64,000 nucleotides of DNA from Elymus sibiricus. Taxonomy: Eukaryota > Streptophyta > Magnoliopsida > Poales > Poaceae. The stretch is from NCBI GenBank assembly GCA_039707655.1, contig CM077672.1, forward strand, positions 199,058,537-199,122,536, written 5' to 3'. This document shows positions 30,629 through 41,031 of the stretch, in pieces. The notes under the pieces are model-generated. The model was not told where the DNA came from. It ran no database searches and saw nothing but the letters and a program-made list of their open reading frames with translations. The position numbers and the translations under genes were made by a program. Numbering within the stretch: the stretch's first letter is position 1; the number at the start of each line of letters is the position of its first letter.

Positions 30629-32263
30629 ATGGAAAGTAATCCTTTGAGGGGTTTGTTCGGGGTATCTTCACCTCGACCGGAAGCACAAAGTGTTGCTCTT
30701 CAACCTACTGCACCTACTGAAAATATTTATTATGAGATTCCTTTGGGTATGATAGAGAAACTGCTAGCTAATCCTTATGTAGTAGATGGAACAATACATC
30801 CTGATATGCATTTGATATATGAGGATGAAATTTGTGGATTGTTTAAGCTTGCAGGTTTATCCGGAGATGGAGTTAAGAAGAAATTATTCCCTTTATCTTT
30901 GGAGGGAAAGGCATTGACATGGTATAGGCTATGGGATGATACTGATACATGGGACTGGAACCGATTGAAACTGGAATTCCACCAGAAATTTTATCCTATG
31001 CATTTGGTTCATCGTGATCGGAATTATATATATAATTTTTGGCCTCGTGAAGGAGAAAGCATCACTCAAGCTTGGGGGAGGCTTAAGTACATGATGTACA
31101 CATGCCCCAATCAAGAGCTCTCAAGAGAAATTATCTTACAGAATTTTTATGCTCGGCTTTCTCATGATGATCAAACCATGCTCGATTCTTCTTCGACTGG
31201 CTCCTTTATGAAGAAAACTATTGAATTCAGATGGGATCTTCTGGAAAGAATTAAACACAACTCTGAAGATTGGGAACTCGACAAAGGTAATGAGTCAGGT
31301 ATAATACTTGAGTTCGATTGTGTTAAATCTTTTATCGATACCGATGCTTTTCATAAGTTTAGCACTAAATATGGACTTGACTCTGAGATAGTAGCTTCCT
31401 TTGGTGAATCATTTGCTACTCATGTTGATCTCCCTAAGGAGAAGTGGTTTAAATATCACCCCCCTGTTAAAAAAAAGATTGAGGAACCCTTTAGTGTTAG
31501 AGAAGAAACAATTGTTTACGATGTTGATCCAGTTGTGCCTACTGCTTATATTGAGAAACCACCTTTTCCTGTTAAGATTAAGGAACATGCTAAAGTTTCA
31601 ACTATGGTTAACAAAAGTAATATTAGAGCACCTAGACCCTCTGAACAAATTAAAGTTGAACCTAATGTTGCTATGGTTAAAGATCTCTTGGTCGATAATA
31701 TAGATGGGCATGTTATTTACTTCTGTGATAAAGCAGCTAGAATTGCTAAACCAGATTCTAAAGACAAAAACAGACCTGTAGTAGGAATGCCTGTTGTCTC
31801 TATTAAAATAGGAGATCATTGTTATCATGGCTTATGTGATTTGGGTGCTAGTGTGAGTGCTATTCTGTTTACCTTATATCAAGAAATTATGAATGATATT
31901 GCACCTATTGAAATAGAGGACATTGATGTTACTATTAAGCTTGCAAACAGAGATACCATTACGCCGCTTGGGATCGTTAGAGATGTTGAAGTCTTGTGTG
32001 GAAAAATAAAATACCCTACTGATTTTCTAGTCCTCGGTTCTCCACAAGATGATTTTTGTCCCATTATATTTGGTAGACCTTTCTTGAACACTGTTAATGC
32101 CAAGATTGATTGCGCTAAAGACACTGTTAGTGTTAATTTTGGTGGTATGTTGCATGAGTTTAATTTCTCCAAGTTTGTAGACAACCTCATGATAAAGAAT
32201 TGCCTAGTAAATATGAAATTATTGGTCTTGCTTCTATTGCCGTACCTCCTACTGATCCGTTAG
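30629..32263 (+). pseudogene. TE-4 gag-protease ORF (544 codons)
   Basis: Gag starts at MESNPLRGLFG. A retrotransposon gag domain lies at about residues 60-230: FPLSLEGKALTWYRLWDD, WNRLKLEFHQKFYP, then ESITQAWGRLKYMMYTCP. The linker is charged. Protease follows at about residues 385-510, with active-site motif CDLGASVSAI (Asp404, codon 31838-31840) and a later FGRPFLNTVNAKIDC. This is the Athila-type D-L-G-A-S form. The frame shifts near 32190: the last 25 residues are out of frame, while RT continues in the frame that overlaps from 32200. The domain itself is intact up to the shift. Confidence 0.85.
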
Positions 32264-33210
32264 AACAATATTTGCTAGACCATGAAAATGATATGCATAT
32301 GAATGAAAGAAATGAAATAGATAAGATGTTCTTTGATCAACCACCTATCCTTAAACACAATTTTCCTATTGAAACTCTTGGAGGCCCACCTCCACCCAAG
32401 GGTGACCCTGTATTTGAGCTAAAACAATTGCCTGATACATTGAAATATGCTTATCTAGATGAAAAGAAGATATATCCTGTTATTATTAGTGCTAACCTTT
32501 CAGAGCATGAAGAAAAGAGATTACTAAAAACTCTGAGGAAGCACCGAGCTGCTATTGGATATACTCTTGATGATCTTAAGGGCATTAGTCCCACTCTATG
32601 TCAGCACAAAATTAATATGGAGCCTGATGCTAAACTAGTTGTCGACCACCAACGACGATTAAATCCTAAAATGAAGGAGGTGGTAAGAACTGAAATATTA
32701 AAGCTCCTGGAAGTAGGTATAATCTATCTCATAGCTGATAGTAGATGGGTAAGTCCCGTTCATTGTGTCCCTAAGAAAGGAGGTATTACCGTTGTTCCTA
32801 ATGATAAAAATGAACTCATTCCACAAATAATTGTAACTGGTTATAGGATGGTAATTGATTTTAGAAAATTAAACAAAGCCACTAGAAAAGATCATTACCC
32901 CTTACCTTTTATTGATCAAATGTTAGAAAGATTGTCCAAGCATACACACTTTTGTTTCCTAGAAGGTTATTCTGGTTTCTCTCAAATACCTGTATCACAA
33001 GCCGACCAAGAGAAAACCAACTTTACTTGTCCTTTTGGAACTTATGCTTATAGACGTATGCCTTTTGGTTTATGCAATGCACCTGCTACCTTTCAAAGAT
33101 GTATGACTGCTATATTCTCTGACTTTTGTGAAAAGATTGTTGAGGTTTTCATGGATGATTTTTCTGTTTACGGAACTTCTTTTGATGATTGCTTAAGCAA
33201 CCTTGATTGA
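32200..33210 (+). pseudogene. TE-4 reverse transcriptase region
   Basis: The open stretch begins after the frameshift, so 32200 is not a true start. RT motifs appear in order: SRWVSPVHCVPKKGG, YRMVIDFRKLNKAT, FLEGYSGFSQIPV, YRRMPFGLCNAPATFQRCM and FMDDFSVYG (catalytic Asp pair, codons 33154 and 33157). In the third motif relatives have Asp where this copy has Glu (GAA at 32962-32964). That position is the first catalytic aspartate, so the copy is probably inactive. The frame ends in TGA at 33208-33210, where relatives have a basic residue. Confidence 0.85.
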
Positions 33211-33540
33211 GTTTTGCAGAGATGTGAACAAACTAATCTTGTCTTGAACTAGGAGAAGTGCCACTTTATGGTTAATGAAGGTATAGTCCTTGGGCATAAA
33301 ATTTCTGAAAGAGGTATTGAAGTTGATAAAGCTAAGGTTGATGCTATTGAGAAAATGCCATGTCCTAAAGATATTAAAGGTATAAGAAGTTTCCTTGGTC
33401 ATGCTGGTTTCTATAGGAGATTTGTTAAAGACTTCTCTAAAATTTCTAGGCCTCTTACTAATCTCTTGCAAAATGATGTTCCATTTGTTTTTGATGATGA
33501 TTGTGTAGAAGCCTTTGAAACACTTAAGAAAACTTAACCA
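33211..33540 (+). pseudogene. TE-4 RT thumb/connection segment
   Basis: It is in frame with the preceding RT. TGA at 33208-33210 and TAG at about 33250-33252 interrupt it. VLGHKISERGIEVDKAKVDAI and FLGHAGFYRRFVKDFS are typical of the RT-RNase H connection. It ends at TAA (33535-33537), produced by a one-base loss that shifts the frame before RNase H. Confidence 0.82.
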
Positions 33541-33902
33541 CTGCACCTATTGTTCAACCACCTGATTGGAACTTGCCTTTTGAAATTATGTGTGATGCTA
33601 GTGATTATGTTGTTGGTGCTGTTCTAGGACAGAGAGTTGATAAGAAATTAAATGTTATCCATTATGCTAGTAAAACTCTAGACAGTGCCCAAAGAAATTA
33701 TGCTACTACTGAGAAAGAATTTCTAGTAGTTGTGTTTGCATGTGATAAATTCAGATCTTATATAGTTGATTCTAAAGTAATTGTTCACACTGATCATGCT
33801 GCTATTAAATATCTTATGGAAAAGAAAGATGCTAAACCTAGACTCATTAGGTGGATTCTATTGCTACAAGAATTTGACTCGCATATTATTGATAGAAAGT
33901 GA
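33541..33902 (+). pseudogene. TE-4 RNase H domain
   Basis: [18 protein letters not shown] carries the first catalytic Asp. [18 protein letters not shown] supplies the Glu and [13 protein letters not shown] the next Asp. It closes with a TGA at 33900-33902 in IIDRK-stop-AENPVAD, where relatives have Gly. Downstream integrase remains in the same frame. Confidence 0.82.
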
Positions 33903-34370
33903 GCTGAGAATCCCGTAGCAGATAATTTGTCTAGAATGGAAAATGTTCTTGATGACCCACTTCCTATTAATGATGATTTTCTTGATGAACAATTAGCTGT
34001 TATAAATGCTTCTCGTAATACTCCTTGGTATGCAGACTATGCTAATTATATTGTTGCTAAATTTATACCACCTAGTTTCACATACCAACAAAAGAAAAAG
34101 TTCTTCTTTGATTTAAGACATTACTTCTGGGATGACCCACATCTTTATAAAGAAGGAGTAGATGGTATTATTAGACGTTGTATACCTGAGCATGAACAGG
34201 AACAAATCCTACGGAAGTGTCATTCCGAGGCTTACGGAGGACACCATGCGGGAGACAGAACTGCACATAAGGTATTAGAATCTGGTTTTTATTGCCCTAC
34301 TCTATTCAAGGATGGTCATAAGTTTGTCTTATCTTGTGATGAATGTCAAAGAATTGGTAATATTAGTTGA
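33903..34370 (+). pseudogene. TE-4 integrase zinc-binding domain
   Basis: It contains an H2C2 finger: HSEAYGGHHAGDRTAHK, then SCDECQRIG. It ends at TGA 34368-34370, consistent with a CGA-to-TGA change (relatives have Arg). It is in frame with the next segment. Confidence 0.8.
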
Positions 34371-35353
34371 CGTCAGGAAATGCCTATGAATTATTCACTA
34401 GTTATTGAACCATTTGATGTTTGGGGATTTGATTATATGGGACCTTTTCCTAAATCCAATGGGTATACTCATATTTTAGTTGTTGTTGATTACGTTACTA
34501 AGTGGGTAGAAGCTATTCCAGCTAGTAGTGCTGATCATAACACTTCTGTTAAAATGCTTAAAGAAGTTATCTTCCCAAGGTTCGGACTCCCTAGATATTT
34601 AATAACTGATGGTGGTTCACATTTTATTCATGGTGCATTCCGTAAACTGCTTGCTAAATATGATTTCAACCATAGAATTGCATCTCCCTATCACCCTCAA
34701 TCTAGTGGTCAAGTTGAATTGAGCAATAGAGAAATAAAGTTAATTCTGCAAAAGACCGTTAATAGATCTAGAAAGAATTGGTCTAAGAAACTTGATGATG
34801 CATTATGGGCTTATAGAATTGCTTATAAAAATCCTATGGGTATGTCTCCTTATAAAATGGTTTATGGAAAATCATGTCATTTACCTCTTGAGTTAGAACA
34901 TAAAGCATATTGGGCAATTAAAGAACTCAATTATGATTTTAAACTTGCCGGTGAAAAGAGGTTATTTGATATTAGCTCACTAGATGAATGGAGAACCCAA
35001 GCTTATGAAAATGCCAAATTGTTTAAGGAAAAAGTTAAAAGATGGCATGATAAAAGAATTAAAAATGGGAATTCAAAGTGGGTGAATATGTTCTATTGTA
35101 CAATTCTCGTTTGAGATTCTTTGCAGGAAAACTTCTCTCTAAATGAGAAGGACCGTATATCATCGAAGAAGTTTATCGCTCCGGAGCCATCAAAATAAAC
35201 AACTCCGAAGGCACTAATCCGAGAGTGGTGAATGGGCAAAGAATTAATCACTACATTTCAGGTACTCCCATTAATGTTGAAACTAATATTATTGAAACAA
35301 TTACACCAGAGGAATACATAAGAGAGACCTTCCAGAACACTCCAGAACCCTGA
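34371..35353 (+). pseudogene. TE-4 integrase core and C-terminal domain
   Basis: The catalytic triad D,D,E is visible: [12 protein letters not shown], then [14 protein letters not shown], then [13 protein letters not shown]. The open frame ends at 35114 because of a one-base shift near 35070. The natural frame continues (FFAGKL.., YIIEEVYRSGAIKINN) with a TGA at about 35144 where relatives have Trp, and finishes at TGA 35351-35353. No chromodomain was seen, as expected for the Athila lineage. Confidence 0.8.
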
Positions 35354-35693
35354 AAAGGAATAGGTACGTGATACGGTTAGTAAACCGACTCCAAAAATTC
35401 CATAAAAATACTTCCTGTCAGTTTTGGAATATTAGAAAAAATACAAAAATAAGAAATAACCGAGGGGACCCACGAGGAGCACACGAGGCACCAGGGCGCG
35501 CCACCCCCCAGGCGCGCCCTGGGGGCTCGTGGGCCACTCGTGAGCCTTCCCGACTCCGTTTTCTTCTGGATTACTTGCTTTGAAAGATAAAAATTCTTTA
35601 TATATACTCCCAGACGTTTTGACCACCATATCATAGAAATCTCCTCTGTTCTTGTTTCGTGCTATTTTCTGCCAGATTTTGAGGCCAGGCACC
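35354..35693 (+). other. TE-4 region between integrase and extra ORF
   Basis: It contains a strong GC-rich inverted repeat at about 35497-35524 (AGGGCGCGCC, CACCCCCC-like loop, GGCGCGCCCT), flanked by CACGAGGC and CTCGTGGG. It is followed by CTTTATATATACTCC near 35596, a TATA-like element. The arrangement copies that of the LTR promoters and may drive the downstream ORF (inference). Confidence 0.5.
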
Positions 35694-36239
35694 ATGTCTT
35701 CTTGTTCGTCGAACAACATGGGAGACGATGCTTGGTTGCTGCAGATGGAGCTCAGGAGGGAGGAGGAAGGAGAGGTTACCATGGAAGAAGATGATGGAGA
35801 TTCACTCGAGGTCCACCCTCCGGCTTCCGAGAGGGGCAACCTTGCTGGCATCTCCACAACTTCGAACCCTCACCAAGCCGTGAGAAGCACTACAAGCCAT
35901 GGGAGTCTAGAAGTACAAGAAGGGCTTCCCCCTAGGAGACCCTTACACTGGTTACATCGGAACAACTTTCATAATTTGGTTCACAATTATGGGGTCAAAA
36001 ATACTCCTCGTATGCACATACCCTCCAGTTGGGACATCTCTCGTCTAAGTGAAAGTGATGCAGGAAAGAACACTTGGGGCCCACAGAATAAGCATATTAT
36101 GGCCGAAGTCCAAAGGAATACAGAGATGATACATCATGTGCTCTGTGAAATCCAGAGACTAAAGGAGATCCTAATTAATGTCGCGAAGTACAAGCTCACC
36201 ACTTCACCGCCACCATCATCACCGAAGAAAGAAACTTGA
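35694..36239 (+). CDS. TE-4 extra ORF downstream of pol (181 aa), unknown function
   Basis: The start at MSSCSSNNMGDDAWLLQ is chosen because the 14 codons before it look like leader; the frame is open from 35652. It has an acidic N-terminus (LRREEEGEVTMEEDDGDS), a central HWLHRNNFHNLVHNYGVK and a predicted amphipathic helix AEVQRNTEMIHHVLCEIQ, ending in PPPSSPKKET. It occupies the position of the env-like ORF of Athila elements, but I see no signal peptide or membrane segment, so an envelope role is not supported. Confidence 0.55.
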   Translation: MSSCSSNNMGDDAWLLQMELRREEEGEVTMEEDDGDSLEVHPPASERGNLAGISTTSNPHQAVRSTTSHGSLEVQEGLPPRRPLHWLHRNNFHNLVHNYGVKNTPRMHIPSSWDISRLSESDAGKNTWGPQNKHIMAEVQRNTEMIHHVLCEIQRLKEILINVAKYKLTTSPPPSSPKKET

Positions 36240-37775
36240 GCACATGGGTATGGGCACTCCCCTTGGCTTGTGCCAAGCTTGGGGGAGGTGCCCGGTATCG
36301 TATCACCATCACTTTTATTATCTTTACCTATTTTTAGTTCAATCCTTAGTTATTTCATGATTTAGTTGAATAAAAGTTTAGTATGATCTATTTTCGAGTG
36401 TTAGTTTCGTGACCTATCTATCTATGTAATTGAGTTGAGAGTTATATAATAAAGAGTAGTTTGAGTTTTTGCTTCTTTACTTTTATGTTTCAATCCTAGC
36501 AATGAAAATAATGAAAAAGATCATATGCTAATCTTATGGAAAGTAATGACATTACATAAAGAAAAGTATAAGTGGTAAAATTTATTAGATGTTAACAAGC
36601 ATAGCATTTGTCAATGATGCAATTCATGAAAAAATTTGTAGGGAAGAGAAGATTCACATGCAAATACACTATCTTGGACATCTTTTATGATTGTGAGCCC
36701 CCATTAAGTATTTTATGTCAAATTGTTGACGTTGGACAAGGAAGACAACGTAATGAATTATGTTTGCTTATATTCATATAGAAGTTATATTGTCATAGAC
36801 CCTCCAACATGTGGTGCTTGCCCAATATCTTTGCTAGCCAAAAATCCGCACCAAGTAGAGATACTACTTGTGCATCCAAAACCCTTAAACCCAGTTTCAT
36901 GTCATGAGAGTCCACTATATCTACCTATGGGTTGAATAAGATCCTTCAAGTAAGTTGTCATCGGTGCAAAAAGCAATAGAAATTGCCTCTAAATATGTAT
37001 GAACTTTTATTGTAAGGGAAAATAAGCTTTGTACGAACTTGTGATGGTAAAGAAATAAAAGCGACAGACTGCAGAATAAAGGTTGCTATCACAAGGGGCA
37101 ATATAAAGTGACGTTCCTTTGCATTAAGAGCTTGTGCATCCAACAACAAAAAGCGCATGACAACCTCTGCTTCCCTCTGCGAAGGGCCTATCTTTTACTT
37201 TTATATATTTACTTTTTATGTAAGAGTCAATAGTGTTTTCCTCTATTCCTTTTTTATTTTTATCTTTTGCAAGCATCATGTGGTGGGGAAAGATCTAGGC
37301 ATATATATCCAGTTGGATATGAGTGATCATGAGTTATTATTGTTGACATTACCCTTGAGGTGAATAAGTTGGGAGGCGAAATTATAAGCCCCTATCTTTC
37401 TATGTGTCTGGCTGAAACTTTTTGCTCCATATATATGTTGTGAGTGTTAGCAATCATAGAAGACTAAATGATGGTTGAGTATGTGGACTTGCTAAAAAGC
37501 TCCTACATGAGACCCTTCCTGGAAATATGATGAATTGCAATTGCATTGTTGACTGAGAACATAGTTTTTTAGTTTCAAGAAAGTTAATGCCTTATACTTT
37601 GTTGTTGTGATGAATTGTTACTTGCTCATGCGAAGTTTTATGATAATGCATATTGCTGTTATAATAATGATCATGATGCTACTATGTCCGTATTTTGTTT
37701 TTATCGACACCTCTCTCTCTAAACATGTGGACATGATTATCGATATCGACTTTCGCTTGAGGACAAGCGAGGTCT
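36240..37775 (+). other. TE-4 3' noncoding region
   Basis: AT-rich with no coding frame. It begins with an extra PPT-like motif AAGCTTGGGGGAGG at 36275-36288. From about 36590 to its end it is homologous to the interior of TE-2, TE-5 and TE-8 next to their 3' LTRs, for example GTTGGACAAGGAAGACAACG at about 36730. Confidence 0.7.
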
Positions 37776-37789
37776 AAGTGTGGGGGAGT
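37776..37789 (+). other. TE-4 polypurine tract
   Basis: AAGTGTGGGGGAGT directly before the 3' LTR start TGATACATCC. Confidence 0.75.
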
Positions 37790-39309
37790 TGATACATCCA
37801 TTTTGCATCATGTTTTCCTACTATTATTTATAGTGTTTTTAATCAATATAACACTTTGTGGAGCAATTATAATGCCTTTCTCTCTTAATATGCAAGATTT
37901 ACATAAGGAGGGAGATTGCCGGCAGCTGGAATTCTGGACCTAAAAAAGCTATGTCAGAGATACCTATTCTGCACATCTCCAAATGAGCTGAAATTTCACG
38001 GAGATTTATTTTGGAATAAATAAAAAATATTGGAAGAAAGAAGTACCAGAGGGGGCCACCCAGGTGCCCACGAGGCACCAGGGCACACCACCCTCCCAGG
38101 CGCGCCCTGGTGGCTTGTGGGGCCCCTGGCCAGCCTCCGGTGCCCATTTTCTGGTATATAAGCCCATTTGCCCTAGAAAAAAATAAGGAGAAGACTTTTG
38201 GGATGGAGCGCCGCCGTCTCGAGGCGGAACTTGGGCAGGAGCAATTTTGCTCTCCGGCGGAGCGATTCCGCCAGGGATACTTCCCTCCAGGAGGGGGAAA
38301 TTGGAGCCATCGTCATCACCAACGATCATCTCATCGTAGGAGGACCAATCTTCATCAACATCTTCACCAGCACCATCTCATCTCAAACCCTAGTTCATCT
38401 CTTGTATTCAATCTTTGTCTCAAAACCTCAGATTGGTACCTGTGGGTTGCTAGTAGTGTTGATTACATCTTGTAGTCGATGCTAGTTGGTTTATTTGATG
38501 GAAGATTATATGTTCAGATCCATTATGCTATTTAATACCCCTCTGATCTTGGACATGAATATGATTTGTGAGTAGTTACTTTTGTTCTTGAGGACATGGG
38601 AGAAGTCTTGTCATAAGTAATCATGTGAATTTGGTATTTGTTCGATGTTTTGATGATATGTATGTTGTTGATTGTCTTAGTGGTATCATGTGAACGTCGA
38701 CTACATGACACTTCACCATCTTTGGGCCTAAGGGAATGCATTGTGGAGTAGTAATTAGATGATGGGTTGCTAGAGTGACAGATGCTTAAACCCTAGTTTA
38801 TGCGCTATTCCGTAAGGGGCTGATTTGGATCCATATGTTTAATGCTATGGTTAGAGTTATCTTAATTCTTCTTTCGTAGTTGCGGATGCTTGCGAGAGGG
38901 GTTAATCATAAGTGGGAGGTTTGTTCAAGTAAGAATGGCACCCAAGCACCGGTCCACCCACATATCAAATTATCAAAGTAGCGAATGCGAATGAAACAAA
39001 CATGATGAAAGTGACTAGATGAAATTCCCATGTGTCCTCGAGAATGCTTTGCTTATTATAAGAGATCTTTCCGGCTTGTCCTTTGCTACAAAAATGATTG
39101 GGCCACCTTGCTGCACTCTTTGTTACTATTGCTACTTGTCACTTGTTACAAATTATCTTGCTATCAAACTACTCGTTATCGATAATTTCAGTGCTTGCAG
39201 AAAATACCTTGCTGAAAACCGCTTGTCATTTCCTTCTGCTCCTCGTTGGGTTCGACATTCTTACTTATCGAAAGGACTACGATTGATCCCCTATACTTGT
39301 GGGTCATCA
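37790..39309 (+). repeat. TE-4 3' LTR (1520 bp)
   Basis: Aligns end to end with the 5' LTR. The start has TGATACAT where the 5' LTR has TGATACGT. The GC-rich inverted repeat at about 38072-38112 is better preserved here (GGCACCAGGGC...GGCGCGCCCTGGTGGC). TATA box at 38155-38162. Confidence 0.93.
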
Positions 39310-39463
39310 AGGTACCACATGTCAACGATAGAAAGTGCGACCAGGACGCATGGAGCGTTAGTTTGATCGTAGTTTTCTTCACTGGTACGTTACATAAAGA
39401 GTTTCATTTCGTACACAATTTAAAATGATTGTTATGGAGAGAAAAATAAAACCACTCCACCAT

Positions 39464-39548
39464 ATAATACTATATAAGCTGGAGCCTCAGCCTTTGTTTG
39501 CTAGGGTTTGCTCTATTCACACTCTGTCTCTCCACTATATATATACAC
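39464..39548 (+). promoter_or_regulatory. Duplicated core promoter of U4
   Basis: TATATAAG at 39471-39478 and TATATATATACAC at 39536-39548 each precede CTGGAGCCTCAGC(C/G)TTTG. The leader copies start at 39479 and 39550, so a 71-bp segment with TATA box and leader is tandemly duplicated. Confidence 0.55.
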
Positions 39549-39549
39549 G

Positions 39550-39879
39550 CTGGAGCCTCAGCGTTTGTTTGCTAGGGTTTCCTTTGTTCACACTCTCTCA
39601 CCCTCTCCAGATCTAAACAAGACTGCGGTGGCCTATCTCTCTCTTCCCTCACCGCTGGTCAAAGAGCCATCCGGAACTCGTCGGCCGGGGAAGGTGAGGA
39701 GGTGCAGCGTTGACTTTGTTACCATCGGCAAGGGAGGGAATCCACTACCAGCGGCGGTGTTCTCTTTCACCCAGCGCCTGCGCGGGAGGGCCTCCGACCC
39801 CGTCTTCACCGCTGCCGTACGTAGTGTGGGCAGATCCGGCCTCCCGCCGCCCACCTAGCCACATCCCGATGACCCTAAG
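39550..39879 (+). other. Putative exon 1 of U4
   Basis: The leader GCTAGGGTTTCC is followed by a GC-rich segment. Exon end CCCGATGACCCTAAG^GTATAACTT at 39879 corresponds exactly to the donors of U1-U3. An ORF from 39508 ends at 39858 (GKVRRCSVDFVTIGKGGNPL) and shares residues with U2 and U3. Function unknown. Confidence 0.45.
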
Positions 39880-40840
39880 GTATAACTTTACTTTGAAACC
39901 GGCATTGCTCTAGCTTCATGTGGATCTTTTTCGCTTATGTAGTCTAATCTAGGTCTGGTTCAAACAGGAAAGAAGGGGGGAGTTTTATAGCATGAATCTA
40001 GGACGTGGTTCAAAGAGGAAAGGAAGGGGGAAAGTAGTACAGACTGGCTATCCAGCCGCTCTGTTGGTCGAAAAGGGAAAAAGGGAAATCGCAGTACACA
40101 CATCTGTAAGGAACGGATCTCTTTCTTGAAAAAGAAAGAAACCAGGGGGTGGGGGACAAGGCAGTAGAGTTTGTGCAGGACTAGATTTGCCGCCCTCACA
40201 TAGGAAAAAGGTTGAAAGAGAAAAAATATGGGACCAACACAGATATGCTGCTTGGTTCTTTGTTGCAACAGACTCTGCATCACCCATTTATACGTGTGGA
40301 GGCACATGGTGCTGGTGTGTTCCCTGTCCCATACAACTGTTTAGCTATTGTTAATCTCATAATGCCGCTGGAAAATTGAAGCAATGCCATTGTTAAAAGT
40401 AAATTACATGCATAACGAATGTTAATTTTAAGAGAATGTCTCTGTTCATATGAATCAATGCCACTATTTTAGAAATGCTACTGTCCTTCTTTGTTTCCCA
40501 TTAAGATAAGGTAGATGCTTCTTTTTGTGGCCGTATGTGTCATCTTCCATTATTGGCCAATAATTGTTTCCTTTTTTACCTCTGTGCAAACAGGGATCTC
40601 TTTCACCTCGTTGCTATTGCGACCTTTTGGTGCACTGCGCAAAACACTTTTGTTTGAAGATTGTTTTGTGCAGTTCAACTAAAATGTCACACCAGCAACG
40701 TTGCTAGATTTAGTGGAACTCACACAAAAGGAGATTGGATTTCCTGTTCGTGTTGGCAGATTGGTATTTGATCTTGAGGTCTTTCAAGTCTGCCTCATGA
40801 AAGGTCAGTACTGGCCTTCATCCACATGATTGTGCAGTGT

Positions 40841-41031
40841 GCTTTGAGATGCTGTAATACTTGTATTGGTATTGTTTTGGATAAATGTTGAATTGAAGCT
40901 ATTGTATTGTTGTCTTCTCCCATTAAGTGAACAAAAATGCTACCAACCCAGATATGCTACTTGTTTCTTTGTTGCAACAAACTCTGCATCAGCCCTTTAT
41001 ACATCGATGGAAGCACATGGTGCTGTTGCAC
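40841..41031 (+). other. Start of U5 intron-like region, before TE-5
   Basis: Repeat of the U4 segment ending GAAGCACATGGTGCTGTTGCAC, where TE-5 inserted. After TE-5 the sequence continues CCCACTCTGCCATGC...AATGCCACTGG, parallel to U4 at 40320-40370. Confidence 0.5.

Larger units (their letters stand above)
29027..39309 (+). mobile_element. TE-4: complete Athila-type Gypsy retrotransposon (10.28 kb)
   Basis: TSD AGGTA lies at 29022-29026 and 39310-39314. LTRs are 29027-30522 and 37790-39309. The internal order is primer-binding site, gag, protease, RT, RNase H, integrase, extra ORF, noncoding DNA and PPT. The LTR start TGATACGTCCATTTTGCATC is that of wheat WHAM/Sabrina-like families (from memory). 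All pol domains are present but interrupted by at least four stops and three frameshifts, so this copy is no longer autonomous. Confidence 0.93.
39315..40840 (+). repeat. Tandem gene-like unit U4
   Basis: It starts CCACATGTCAACGATAG right after TE-4 and matches U3 from GAAAGTGCGACC. It has two promoters, an exon 1, a long intron-like region and an acceptor-like TCTGTGCAAACAG (AG at 40592-40593) followed by GGATCTC. A GATTTAGTGGAACTCACACAAAAGG motif near 40707 represents exon 2, and its reverse (TTTTGTGCAGTTCAAC) appears near 40665, making a small inverted repeat. The block ACACAGATATGCTGCTTG...GCACATGGTGCTG (about 40235-40310) is repeated at about 40945-41025. Confidence 0.55.

Noticed and set aside
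35694..36239. Naming the extra ORF of TE-4 an envelope gene
   Set aside because: Position fits, but no signal peptide, membrane segment or other envelope feature is visible.
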